This document shows positions 41,537-52,376 of a stretch of DNA of 64,000 nt, one piece after another. The notes beneath the pieces were generated by a model. The model did not search any database and was not told the origin of the DNA. It was given only the letters and a program-made list of their open reading frames with translations. Made by a program: the position numbers and the translations under genes. The first letter of the stretch is position 1. Each line of letters opens with the position of its first letter. This DNA is from Nitrospirota bacterium (GTDB lineage: Bacteria > Nitrospirota > Nitrospiria > Nitrospirales > Nitrospiraceae): positions 224,166 to 288,165 of the forward strand of contig JBFLWP010000003.1 of the NCBI GenBank assembly GCA_040757595.1. Direction: 5' to 3'.

Positions 41537-42537
41537 CAGTTCTACTCTACGTCCTGCTGTTCCTCGCATCGGTGGCGATTACCCTGGGGGGCTGCGCCCT
41601 GTTCACGAACGGGATCGAGTGGCTGGGCAAGCGGCTGAAGGTGCCCGAAGGGGCGGTGGGGAGCATCTTCGCGGCGGTCGGCACCACGCTGCCCGAAACC
41701 TCGATCCCGGTCATCGCGATCTTTTTCGGGAGCGGACAGGAGCGCGTGGAAGTCGGATTGGGCGCGATCCTCGGCGCGCCGTTCATGCTCAGCACGCTCG
41801 TCCTGCCGATTCTGGCCGGACTGCTGCTGCTCTATGCCTGGATGGGCAAACGCGCCGCATCGTTCAAGTTGGACTACCGGGAGATCCGGGTGGACCTTCA
41901 ATTTTTCCTGATCGCTTACGGATTGGCCCTGAGCTGCGCCTTCCTGTCCACCAAGGCCCTGCACTATCTGGTTGCGGGAGGCTTGATCGTCCTGTACCTG
42001 GCCTACGTCAGGAGCAAGTTTTCCGCCTCGCGCGACGGGGAGCCGGGCCTGGATCCGCTGTTTTTCGCCAGACGGTCGGTGACCCCCTCGTACGGGGCCA
42101 TCGGCCTCCAGGGGCTGGTCGGGCTGGTCGGGTTGGCCGGCGGGGCGCATCTGTTCGTCACCGCGGCCAAGGCCCTGGCGGTTGAAATGGATGTGTCGCC
42201 GTTGTTGCTGGCCCTCCTGATCGCGCCCCTGGCGACGGAGCTGCCGGAGATGTCCAACAGCTTCCTGTGGCTCTACCAGCGCAAGGATACCCTGGCGGTC
42301 GGCAACGTGACCGGGGCCATGGTCTTCCAGGGGACGTTTCCCGTGTCGGTGGGGCTCGTGGGAACCGAATGGATGTTGAATTCCACGGCCCTCGCCGCGA
42401 TGGGGCTGGCCCTGGTCGCGGTCGGAGGCAACTTCCTGCAAGTGCTCTGGGGCGGGCACTGGCGTCCCTGGCTGCTCGGCGGGGGCGCCGCCCTGTACGT
42501 CGGATTCACGACCTATCTCTATCTCGCTGCGAGATAG
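41533..42537 (+). CDS. Sodium/calcium exchanger-family membrane protein
   Basis: A 334-residue membrane protein with about ten helices. Both alpha-repeats of the cation/Ca2+ antiporter family are visible: GSIFAAVGTTLPETSIPVIA and LIAPLATELPEMSNSFLW, each with the key acidic residue after a Thr/Pro-rich turn. GTG start, overlapping the larC stop by 4 bp, so it is co-translated with larC. A role in moving Ca2+ or another divalent ion is likely. A link to nickel is inference from position. Confidence 0.88.
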   Translation: MTVLLYVLLFLASVAITLGGCALFTNGIEWLGKRLKVPEGAVGSIFAAVGTTLPETSIPVIAIFFGSGQERVEVGLGAILGAPFMLSTLVLPILAGLLLLYAWMGKRAASFKLDYREIRVDLQFFLIAYGLALSCAFLSTKALHYLVAGGLIVLYLAYVRSKFSASRDGEPGLDPLFFARRSVTPSYGAIGLQGLVGLVGLAGGAHLFVTAAKALAVEMDVSPLLLALLIAPLATELPEMSNSFLWLYQRKDTLAVGNVTGAMVFQGTFPVSVGLVGTEWMLNSTALAAMGLALVAVGGNFLQVLWGGHWRPWLLGGGAALYVGFTTYLYLAAR

Positions 42538-42562
42538 ACCGGAGGCGGCGGCTGGTCGGGCC

Positions 42563-43486
42563 ATGTCATACGCGCACGAGGCGTCGGCGAACCCGTCGAA
42601 AGACGCGCGCGACCGGGAAGTCCGGTGGGTGCTCTGGGCGGTTCTGGCTCTCAACCTGCTGGTGGCCCTGGCCAAGCTCCTGTACGGGCTCATCACGTCG
42701 TCCCTCAGCATGCAGGCCGACGGGTTCCACTCCCTGTTCGACGGGATGTCGAACGTCGTGGGCCTGTTCGGGCTCTGGCTGGCGGCTGCGCCGCCGGACC
42801 GGCACCATCCGTACGGACACAAGAAATACGAAACGCTGGCCGCAGCCGCGATCGGCGGCATGCTGGTCGCGACGTGCCTCTACCTCCTGTGGCGGAGCTA
42901 CGACCACTGGCTGGGATCCGTGCACCCGGAAGTCACGGGTCTGAGCTTCGGCGTGATGGCGGTCACGATGGCCGTCAACTACGGCGTCATGCGGTGGGAG
43001 CGGACCAGGGGACGGGATCTGCGCAGCGAGATCCTGGTGGCGGATTCCCAGCACACCGGCAGCGATCTCCTGACGTCCTGCTCCGTGCTGGCCGGACTGG
43101 TCGCGGTCAAGGTCGGGTATCCGCTGATGGACCCGATCGTGTCGTTGGCGATCGCGGGCGTCATTGCCTGGACGGCGGCGACCGTGTTGAAGGAGGTCTC
43201 CCATTCGTTGACCGACCGGGCCCGGCTCGATCCGGAAGCCGTCCGCACGGTGGTCCTGGGGCATGACGGCGTGCTGGATTGCCACGAGGTCCGCACGAGA
43301 GGGCTGCCGGATCACATTTTCATGGATCTGTCCGTCCATGTGCGTGCGGACATGTCCGTCGCCGAATCCCACGAGTTGGCCCATCAGGTGGAGCAGGCCA
43401 TCAAGGACCGGTTCGAAGGGGTGGCAGAAGTGATCGTGCACGTGGAGCCGGAGGATTGTCCCGGGGCCAGGCATGCCGGCTGGTAA
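42563..43486 (+). CDS. Cation diffusion facilitator (CDF) family transporter
   Basis: A 307-residue protein with six membrane helices and a C-terminal cytoplasmic domain. Metal-site residues appear in MQADGFHSLFDG (TM2) and ADSQHTGSDLLTS (TM5), and DRHHPYGHKKYETL follows TM2, as in CDF proteins. The His-rich C-terminal domain (SVAESHELAHQVEQAI) is typical. It exports Zn2+, Fe2+, Ni2+ or similar ions. Its end overlaps pdxA by 14 bp. Confidence 0.93.
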   Translation: MSYAHEASANPSKDARDREVRWVLWAVLALNLLVALAKLLYGLITSSLSMQADGFHSLFDGMSNVVGLFGLWLAAAPPDRHHPYGHKKYETLAAAAIGGMLVATCLYLLWRSYDHWLGSVHPEVTGLSFGVMAVTMAVNYGVMRWERTRGRDLRSEILVADSQHTGSDLLTSCSVLAGLVAVKVGYPLMDPIVSLAIAGVIAWTAATVLKEVSHSLTDRARLDPEAVRTVVLGHDGVLDCHEVRTRGLPDHIFMDLSVHVRADMSVAESHELAHQVEQAIKDRFEGVAEVIVHVEPEDCPGARHAGW

Positions 43487-44498
43487 GCGGCTCCCGATCC
43501 TGGGGCTCACCATGGGGGATCCGGCCGGTATCGGGCCGGAGGTGGTCGCCAAGACGCTGGCGAGGCCCGAGGTCTGGCGGGTCTGCCGGCCGCTCGTCAT
43601 CGGCTCCAGACCGGTGATGGAGCGGACGGTCCGTCAGCTTCACCTGCCGCTGCGGATCGTCGGTGTCGCCGGGCATGACCGGCTGCTCGGCCGCCGCAAT
43701 GAACTCGCCCTGCTGGATCCGCTCGACCGGCCGCTCGGCCGATTCAAAGTCGGGGCGGTCTCCAGAACGGCCGGCGCGGCCTCCGTGGCCTTCGTCGTGA
43801 AAGCGGTTCGGCTGGCTGAAGCCGGCTGCATTGACGCGATCGTCACCGGGCCGATCAACAAGGAGGCCATCAACCTGGCCGGCCATGACTATCCGGGGCA
43901 CACGGAGCTGCTGGCGGACTTGACGGGGAGCAAGGAGGTCGGGATGATGATCCTCGGCGGTCCGCTCAAGATCATGTTCGTCACGACGCACGTGGCCATC
44001 CGCGAGTTGCCCGACGCCTTGACGCCGGCGCGCGTCGCGCGCGCGATCCGCCTGGCCGACAGGGCCGTGCGGGAATACTTCGGGATCGCCCGGCCGAGGA
44101 TCGGCGTCGCGGCCTTGAACCCGCACGCCGGCGAGGCGGGGCTGTTCGGCAAGGAAGAGCGCCGGGTGATCCTCCCGGCGGCCAGACGGGCCAGGACCTC
44201 GGGGATTCGGGCCAGTGATCCGCTGCCCGCCGACACCCTCTTCGGCAAGGCGGTCCGAGGGGGCTACGACGCCGTCGTGGCCATGTACCACGACCAGGGC
44301 TTGATCCCGCTGAAACTGCTGGCGTTCGGCACCTGCGTGAACCTGACGGTCGGATTGCCGATCATCAGGACGTCGGTGGATCACGGGACGGCGTTCGATA
44401 TTGCCGGCAAGGGCGTGGCCGATCCGGGCAGCTTGATCGAGGCGATCAAGCTGGCGGCGAGACTGGCCCGCGTCAAACGGCTGAAGGCGGAAGGTTGA
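43473..44498 (+). CDS. pdxA: 4-hydroxythreonine-4-phosphate dehydrogenase
   Basis: A 341-residue enzyme of pyridoxal 5'-phosphate synthesis. It has LGLTMGDPAGIGPEVVAK at the start, the metal-binding GHTELLADLTG and ALNPHAGEAGLFG, and MYHDQGLIPLKLLAF near the end. The ATG lies within the preceding CDF gene, so the two are translationally coupled. Confidence 0.95.
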   Translation: MPAGKRLPILGLTMGDPAGIGPEVVAKTLARPEVWRVCRPLVIGSRPVMERTVRQLHLPLRIVGVAGHDRLLGRRNELALLDPLDRPLGRFKVGAVSRTAGAASVAFVVKAVRLAEAGCIDAIVTGPINKEAINLAGHDYPGHTELLADLTGSKEVGMMILGGPLKIMFVTTHVAIRELPDALTPARVARAIRLADRAVREYFGIARPRIGVAALNPHAGEAGLFGKEERRVILPAARRARTSGIRASDPLPADTLFGKAVRGGYDAVVAMYHDQGLIPLKLLAFGTCVNLTVGLPIIRTSVDHGTAFDIAGKGVADPGSLIEAIKLAARLARVKRLKAEG

Positions 44499-44518
44499 AT
44501 TGCCGAGAGGAGTTGAAG

Positions 44519-44827
44519 ATGTCTGATCAGGTCAAACCGGCCCTCGACGTGATCCGGGCGCAGATCAGGGAGCTGGACGCGATCCTGGAGCAGGGACGGA
44601 AGACCCTGAACACGGTCGCCGCCGGAGAACGGCTGGCGAGGTGGAAGAGGCAGGCGGTTGCGTTGCTCGCGCAGCACCTGGGGCCGAGGGAAGCCGGGAG
44701 GTTGGAGAGCACCACCCCCGGCCCGTCCTTCACCAACGACCTGCTGGAGGAACTGACCGACGACGTGGAGCTCTACCGCAACGTCATGGTGTCGCTGGAG
44801 AAGGAGTTGAAACAGCGTCAGGTATGA
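44519..44827 (+). CDS. Small helical protein of unknown function
   Basis: A 102-residue protein preceded by GAGAGGAG. It is predicted mostly helical (VIRAQIRELDAILEQGRKTL, VELYRNVMVSLEKELKQRQ), soluble, with no motif I recognise. It overlaps rsmA by 4 bp (ATGA) and follows pdxA by 20 bp, so it belongs to the pdxA-rsmA operon. Confidence 0.75.
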   Translation: MSDQVKPALDVIRAQIRELDAILEQGRKTLNTVAAGERLARWKRQAVALLAQHLGPREAGRLESTTPGPSFTNDLLEELTDDVELYRNVMVSLEKELKQRQV

Positions 44828-45660
44828 GCGCCGGCCCGTCTCCCGCACCGCCCCCTCGTCCGCTGAAGCGTCTCGGGCAGCACTTCCTCGTCGATCCCAA
44901 CATTGCGAGAAAAATCGTGGTGCTGGCGGGCATCCGGCCGGACGAGACCGTGATCGAGATCGGGCCGGGCCGCGGCGTGTTGACGCGCGCCCTTTGTGAG
45001 CGGGCCAAGCGGGTGATCGCCATTGAGCTGGACCCCAAGCTGGGCCGATACCTCGACGAGACCCTGGGCGGCTGCCGGAACCTGGACCTGCGGATAGGCG
45101 ATGCGCTGGACTTCCCCTACGATCGAATTCCCCAGGGGACGGTCGTGGTGGCCAACCTGCCCTACTACGTGTCCACGCCTCTGCTGTTCAAGCTCCTTGA
45201 GGCGCGGGATCGGATCGACCGCCTGGTGCTGATGCTCCAGACCGAGGTCGCGCGCCGTTTGGCGGCCGGGCCCGGGACCCGTGACTACGGGGTCTTGTCC
45301 GTGCTCACCCAGGTTGCGGCCGACGTGGCGATCGCGTTCCCCGTGGCGGCCGGTTGCTTCAGGCCGAGACCGGAGGTGGGGTCCTCCGTCGTCTCCCTGA
45401 CCGTGCGCAAGACGCCGGCCGCGGCCGTCGCGGATGACGCGGGGTTCGTCCGGGCCGTGCGGGCCGCCTTCGCCCACCGCCGCAAGACGCTGGCGAACTC
45501 GCTGCGGGACGAAGGCTATCCGCCCGATCGGATCGCCAGGGCTCTGGCCGAGGCCGGCATCGAGCCGTCCCGCCGGGCCGAGACCGTGACGCTGCAGGAG
45601 TTCGCTGCTTTGGCCAGGGCCCTCATGGCCGCTTCTGACCGGGCCGATCCTGGCGCCTGA
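44824..45660 (+). CDS. rsmA: 16S rRNA (adenine1518/1519-N6)-dimethyltransferase
   Basis: A 278-residue KsgA/RsmA methyltransferase with RLGQHFLVDPNIARKIV, the SAM motif IEIGPGRGVLT, the acidic ELDPKLG and the catalytic NLPYY. The C-terminal small domain has AFAHRRKTLANSL. It sits next to pdxA, as in many genomes. Confidence 0.95.
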   Translation: MSAGPSPAPPPRPLKRLGQHFLVDPNIARKIVVLAGIRPDETVIEIGPGRGVLTRALCERAKRVIAIELDPKLGRYLDETLGGCRNLDLRIGDALDFPYDRIPQGTVVVANLPYYVSTPLLFKLLEARDRIDRLVLMLQTEVARRLAAGPGTRDYGVLSVLTQVAADVAIAFPVAAGCFRPRPEVGSSVVSLTVRKTPAAAVADDAGFVRAVRAAFAHRRKTLANSLRDEGYPPDRIARALAEAGIEPSRRAETVTLQEFAALARALMAASDRADPGA

Positions 45661-45692
45661 GCTTCCGCTCTCACCCCTTGCCCCTTGCCGGC
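45661..45692. repeat. Short repeat block upstream of ftsK
   Basis: CTTCCGCTCTCACCCCTTGC, then CCCTTGCC. It is a short member of the CTTGCCCC word family, lying directly between rsmA and ftsK. Confidence 0.5.
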
Positions 45693-45714
45693 CGAGGTGT
45701 TACCATGCCGGCCT

Positions 45715-48143
<2,429 letters not shown>

Positions 48144-48147
<4 letters not shown>

Positions 48148-48857
48148 GGCTCGTAGGGACGACCCTGGCTGTGATGCTCCTCGGCCTGTGCGCCTTGCCG
48201 GCTCCCGTCCCGATTGCGGCGGAAGAGGCGAAAGACGGGCGGGAAGTCCGGGCGGTCGTCAAGAAGCTGCAGGCCCGGTACGAGCAGACCCGCGATCTCC
48301 AGGCCGAGTTCACTCAGAGCACCAAGATCGAGGGATTCGCCACTCCCATCAAGTCCGGCGGGCGGATGTACATCAAGAAACCTGGCCGTCTCCGCTGGGA
48401 TTACCTGGACCCGAACGTGGAGGAGATTTACGTCAACCAGAACGATGTGATGATGTACGTGCCCGAGCACAAGCAGGTGCTCGTGGGCAAGCTGACGCAG
48501 ATGGCCGCCTCCCAGGCGCCGCTGCAGCTCCTGCAGGGGGTCGCCAAGCTGGAGGAGCAGTTCGACCTGGACCAGGGGGCCGGCACGGAACGGGGCGAGG
48601 GCGGGCTTCCGCTGGTGACGCTTCTGCCCAAGCCGGTCGGACACGAATCGGTGAGAACCGTGAGCCGGATCGTCTTGGAGGTGCAGCCCAAGACCTACTT
48701 CATCAAGCGGGTGTCCATCCACGAGATCAGCGGGAACGTCTCCACGTTCCACTTCACCAACCTCAAGGCCAACGTCGGGCTGAAGAGCGCCCTGTTCGAC
48801 TTTCAGGTCCCTCCCGGGGTCGAAGTCGTCAAGGCGCCGGCCTTGAGCCCTCCGTAA
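48144..48857 (+). CDS. lolA: Outer-membrane lipoprotein carrier protein LolA
   Basis: A 237-residue periplasmic chaperone that shuttles lipoproteins to the outer membrane. GTG start overlapping the ftsK stop by 4 bp; signal peptide (LAVMLLGLCALPAPVPIAA). LolA features are LQAEFTQSTKIEGF, GGRMYIKKPGRLRWDY, VMMYVPEHKQVLVG and KTYFIKRVSIHEISGN. The ftsK-lolA order is common in Gram-negative bacteria. Confidence 0.92.
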
Positions 48858-48912
48858 CGGCGGCACTCATCAAGCGTCCTTCGTTGATCGGCTGGGAGAG
48901 TCCTCCTCCCCC

Positions 48913-48943
48913 GAATGACGAGAGACGCACGACGAGCGACGTT
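48913..48943. repeat. Short repeat block (GAATGACGAGAGACGCACGACG)
   Basis: ATGACGAGAGACGCACGACG, then AGCGACG, lies between the convergent lolA and response regulator genes. Same word set as at 11.0 kb. Confidence 0.55.
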
Positions 48944-48955
48944 GGCCTCGCTGAG

Positions 48956-49402
48956 CTAAGCGGTAAACTGGTCTCCGAAGATCGCGTGCCGATCCACGGA
49001 TCGCCGGACCACCGAGAGCAGGTGGTCCTTGGAGACCGGCTTGACCAGATAGTCCACCACGCCTTGTTTCATCAATGCGACGGCCATGTCGACGTCCGGA
49101 TAGCCGGTGAGGACGACGATCGGGACCGACGGGTATTGGGCCCGGAAGTAGGTGATCGCCTGCGTCCCGCTGATCTTGGGCATGCGGATGTCGCAGAGGA
49201 TGGTGTCCACCATCAGCGGATTGTCGTCCGCGTTGAGGGTGGCGATGGCCTGCTCTCCGTCCTCCGCCTCCACGACTTCATAGCCGGCCCTGGTGAGATT
49301 CAGGCAGATCGGCTTTCTCACCTGCGGCTCGTCGTCCACGACAAGCACGCGTCCGATCCGTCCGTTCGAATGGCTCGCGGCAGACAGACTCTTGGGGTTC
49401 AT
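48956..49402 (-). CDS. Single-domain response regulator
   Basis: A 148-residue receiver protein with a 15-residue Ser-rich N-terminal extension. D23/D24, acceptor D71 (LCDIRMPK) and K of YLVKPVSK are present. GCAGGAGG precedes the ATG. It is the last gene of the operon driven by the sigma-54 promoter at 51.2 kb and is the probable target of the kinase upstream. There is no DNA-binding domain, so output is by protein contact or phosphorelay. The kinase frame runs 125 bp into this gene in another frame. Confidence 0.92.
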   Translation of the reverse strand: MNPKSLSAASHSNGRIGRVLVVDDEPQVRKPICLNLTRAGYEVVEAEDGEQAIATLNADDNPLMVDTILCDIRMPKISGTQAITYFRAQYPSVPIVVLTGYPDVDMAVALMKQGVVDYLVKPVSKDHLLSVVRRSVDRHAIFGDQFTA

Positions 49403-50900
49403 GGCTGACCTCCTGCGTTGACGGTTCACGGACGGGGAACAGGACCGTAAAGCTCGTCCCGCGTCCTTCCTCGCTCTGGATGGAAATCCGCCCTCCGTAC
49501 TTGGCCACGATCTTGTAGGCGATGCTCAGCCCCAGCCCCGTGCCTTTTCCGGGGTCCTTCGTCGTGAAGAACGGATCGAAGACCTTTCCGAGCAACGACC
49601 GCGGGATGCCGCACCCGGTGTCCGATACGCGGACGAGAATGTCCCGAGCCCCTTGCTGTACGGTCAGCGTGAGCGTGCCCTTCCCCTCCATGGCTTGCAC
49701 GGCGTTGCTGATCAGATTGACGAACACCTGGTCGATCTCGGTCCGTCGGGCGCGGACCTTGGGGGCGGCGTGGAACTCCGTCGCCACCTGCACCAGGCCG
49801 AAATCCGGTCCTCGACGCACCATCTTGATCGCTTCCATCAGCCGCTCGCAGAGATCGAGGCTCGTCTCCTCGTCGAGCGAGGCGGGCCTGGCGTAGCAGA
49901 CCAGGTCGCGAACCACGGCCGCCACGTGCTTGGAGTACAGGGCGATGTCCCTGGAGAACTCCTTGATCCTGGCCGGATCGGTCTCCTCCTGGATGATCTC
50001 GGCCATACCCAGGATGCCCTGGATGGGGTTGTTGATCTCGTGGGCCATGCCGGAAACCAGCGTGCCGAGGCTGGCCAGTTTTTCGGCCTGGATCAGTTGG
50101 TCCTGCGCCTGCTTGCGCTCGGTGATGTCGCGGATGATCCCGCTGAAGAAGGTGCCGGATTCGGTGCGCCACATGGCGAGGGAGAGCTCCAGGGGAAATT
50201 CGCCGCCGTCTTTGCGCAGGCCGTGCAGCTCGATCGTCCGGCCGGTCACGCAGGGCTCGTTCGTCGTGCGGAGTCGGGTCAACCCTCGTTGATGGGCCTC
50301 GCGATAACGGGTCGGCATCAAGAGCGTCAACGGCCGGCCCAGGACCTCTCCCTCCGAGTAGCCGAAGAACCGCTGGGCGCTCTTGTTCCAGGAGATGATG
50401 CGGCCTTGATCGTCGGACAGGATGATCGCGTCGGGCGCCGATTCCACGACCGAGCGGAACCGGGCTTCGCTCTCGCGCAAGGCCCGCTCCACCTGCTGTG
50501 ACTTGACCGCCAGGGTCCTGACTTCGACCGCCCGCCGCACCAGCGCTCTGATCTCTTCCGGATTGTAAGGCTTGGTGATGTAGGCGAATGCCCCTCTGTT
50601 CAGCGCGATGATCGTGTTCTCGACCGTGGCGTAGCCCGTGAGGAGGACGACGGGAAGCGTCGGGTCGATTCCCTGCAGCCGTTCCAGCACGGCAAGCCCG
50701 TTCAGGTCCGGTAGCTTGATGTCGAGCAGCACGACGCTGTAGGACTGGTGGGAGGCCCGTTCGAGCGCGTCCCTCCCAAGACCGGTGCAGTGCACCAGAT
50801 ACCCCTCCTCGTGCAGCATGAGGCGCAGCGTGTCCCTGGCGTGGAGGTCATCGTCCACGACGAGGACATAGGTGTACAAAGACCGCAACGAGACGCTCAT
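49278..50900 (-). CDS. REC-PAS-HisKA-HATPase sensor kinase
   Basis: A 540-residue soluble kinase. It has an N-terminal receiver (D16-D18, acceptor D60), a PAS domain (SVVESAPDAIILSDDQGRII), the dimerisation helix with acceptor His in SGMAHEINNPIQG, and an HATPase (NLISNAVQAMEGKG, DTGCGIP, GTGLGLSIAYKIVAKYGG). The kinase fold ends near FTVLFPVREP. The last 41 or so residues (PQESVCREPFERTDRTRACR and on) are the response regulator gene read in another frame. The ATG at 50898-50900 starts directly before the receiver. Confidence 0.9.
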   Translation of the reverse strand: MSVSLRSLYTYVLVVDDDLHARDTLRLMLHEEGYLVHCTGLGRDALERASHQSYSVVLLDIKLPDLNGLAVLERLQGIDPTLPVVLLTGYATVENTIIALNRGAFAYITKPYNPEEIRALVRRAVEVRTLAVKSQQVERALRESEARFRSVVESAPDAIILSDDQGRIISWNKSAQRFFGYSEGEVLGRPLTLLMPTRYREAHQRGLTRLRTTNEPCVTGRTIELHGLRKDGGEFPLELSLAMWRTESGTFFSGIIRDITERKQAQDQLIQAEKLASLGTLVSGMAHEINNPIQGILGMAEIIQEETDPARIKEFSRDIALYSKHVAAVVRDLVCYARPASLDEETSLDLCERLMEAIKMVRRGPDFGLVQVATEFHAAPKVRARRTEIDQVFVNLISNAVQAMEGKGTLTLTVQQGARDILVRVSDTGCGIPRSLLGKVFDPFFTTKDPGKGTGLGLSIAYKIVAKYGGRISIQSEEGRGTSFTVLFPVREPSTQEVSHEPQESVCREPFERTDRTRACRGRRAAGEKADLPESHQGRL

Positions 50901-50943
50901 CGTCCGCTCTCCCGTTCGGTGCGAGGCCGGCTGCCCGCCGTGC

Positions 50944-51129
50944 CTACGCGGCTGCCTTGAAAGTCTTCTCCCCCGAACGACTCTCTGGCATGGCCGGCGG
51001 GGTGTCAGCGGGGCCAGGGCGCTCCTGGCATGTGGGGCCCGCCCCCGCGTCATCCATCCTGGCGCTGATCACGGCCAGCACGAGCATGCCGAACAAGGTG
51101 AATCCCGATACGACGATTCCCCAGGCCAT
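50944..51129 (-). CDS. 61-residue single-span membrane protein
   Basis: The ATG at 51127-51129 has AAGGAGGAAGG upstream. An N-terminal membrane helix (WGIVVSGFTLFGMLVLAVI) is followed by a 35-residue hydrophilic tail rich in Pro, Asp and Glu. It is the first gene after the sigma-54 promoter at 51194-51209 and precedes the REC-PAS kinase by 43 bp. It might anchor or modulate that soluble kinase. Function is inferred only. Confidence 0.7.
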   Translation of the reverse strand: MAWGIVVSGFTLFGMLVLAVISARMDDAGAGPTCQERPGPADTPPAMPESRSGEKTFKAAA

Positions 51130-51193
51130 GGTCCTTCCTCCTTGGTGAAAGGATCTGGGCGGCTGAGAGTCCGCCCGCGCACCCACTTCCTTC

Positions 51194-51209
51194 AGCAACG
51201 GTCGTGCCA
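51194..51209 (-). promoter_or_regulatory. Sigma-54 promoter of the small-protein/kinase/regulator operon
   Basis: On the minus strand TGGCACGACCGTTGCT is an exact match to TGGCACG-N4-TTGCW. The transcript would start near 51184, about 55 bases before the first ATG. Confidence 0.8.
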
Positions 51210-51289
51210 GGGCTGCCCGGGAGCGGGATCTCCTAACTGGCTGATTCTATTTGTGTTGTCGCGGTGGAGACGAAACCGCACCGGTGAGG

Positions 51290-51329
51290 CTGTATCGAAA
51301 GCGATAAGTAGCTATACTGTCCGATACAG
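51290..51329. promoter_or_regulatory. Candidate enhancer: CTGTATCG ... CGATACAG inverted repeat
   Basis: CTGTATCG (51290-51297) is exactly inverted at 51322-51329, with an extra CGATA at 51302-51306. It lies 81-120 bp upstream of the -24 element. The same words occur upstream of the sigma-54 promoter at 59.5 kb. Confidence 0.65.
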
Positions 51330-51373
51330 GAGGCGTTGTCGCGATCAGGCGGGCGAAGGGGCGTGAGACGCGA

Positions 51374-52345
51374 CTACCTCGCGCCTCCGGCGATACGCTG
51401 GGTCCCGACCCAGCAGTCCTGGTCCGTGGATGAGGGGTTCTGCCTGGCCAGGTCTTCCTTGTACAGGATCATGTTCATGAAGAACATTCTCCCCATGTAG
51501 ACCCGACCGAGGTACAAGCCCGGCCTGACCATGCGGAGTTCATCCCGGACTTGCAAACCCTGAGGGCCGGTCAGCCAGTCGATTTCCTTCACGTACCCGG
51601 GAATTTCGTGGCTGTAGGCATAATCGATGACGATGGCCTCACGCCGGCCGTCCAGGAGGCTCTGTCCGCAATAGACCTTGGCCGGGAACAGCAAGGGCTC
51701 CTGTGCAGCCCCCGGCGATTGTTTCGTCGTCACCCCCTCCTCCCTCTTCGGCGAGATGAGGGAGGAGAGCTTGGCAAGGTCCCCGATTTTGGTGCGGACA
51801 ATCCGCTGGCTTTTGTCGAACACCTTGCCCCGCCAGAGCTGCCGGACGAGCTCCTCGCGTTGCTCTTTCGGCTTGCTCAGCAAAAGCGCGAGCCCCTTCA
51901 ACCGCTCTCCGGCCAGCATCTGCGCGATCTGCAAGGACGGCCCAAAGTCTCTGGGGCGGAAGAGATGGACCTCGTAGGGCCCGTCGGGAATCGCACCGGC
52001 CGTCAATCTGGCGTAAATCTGGTCTAGTTGCTCTTGGTCGGCCGCCTGGAGGTTGCTCCGGGTGATCTTGGCCAGGTCGTTCCCCGTGAGGGGATAGTCG
52101 TGCTCCAATCGGGCGAAATCCATCTTGCAACGGTAATACTCCTCGGAACGCGCCGCGACAGGCAGCTCTTTCTCCAGCCTGGCTTTGCACTGTGCCTCGT
52201 CCTGCGGATATTGATCGGCGGGAGCGTAGCTCACCGGCGGAGCAGGTTCGCCGGGCGGCCCGGCCGCGAGGACCGACACAGGCGCGGCGGCGACCAGGAT
52301 GGAGGCGAACAGCCAACTTCGGCGCAAGGCGCATAGACGGATCAT
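51374..52345 (-). CDS. Secreted protein of unknown function
   Basis: A 323-residue protein with a signal peptide (LFASILVAAAPVSVLAAG). The mature part contains three or four scattered cysteines (EAQCKARLE, YRCKMDFARLEHDY, VYCGQSLL, DQDCWVG) that could form disulfides. The rest is mixed helical, with VIDYAYSHEIPGYVKEID. I do not recognise the family. It lies 31 bp after the large cytochrome gene and is last in that operon, so it is probably a periplasmic partner of the cytochrome. Confidence 0.75.
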   Translation of the reverse strand: MIRLCALRRSWLFASILVAAAPVSVLAAGPPGEPAPPVSYAPADQYPQDEAQCKARLEKELPVAARSEEYYRCKMDFARLEHDYPLTGNDLAKITRSNLQAADQEQLDQIYARLTAGAIPDGPYEVHLFRPRDFGPSLQIAQMLAGERLKGLALLLSKPKEQREELVRQLWRGKVFDKSQRIVRTKIGDLAKLSSLISPKREEGVTTKQSPGAAQEPLLFPAKVYCGQSLLDGRREAIVIDYAYSHEIPGYVKEIDWLTGPQGLQVRDELRMVRPGLYLGRVYMGRMFFMNMILYKEDLARQNPSSTDQDCWVGTQRIAGGAR

Positions 52346-52376
52346 AGGTTCCTCCTGTCGCGGGCGGGGCGGGCGT

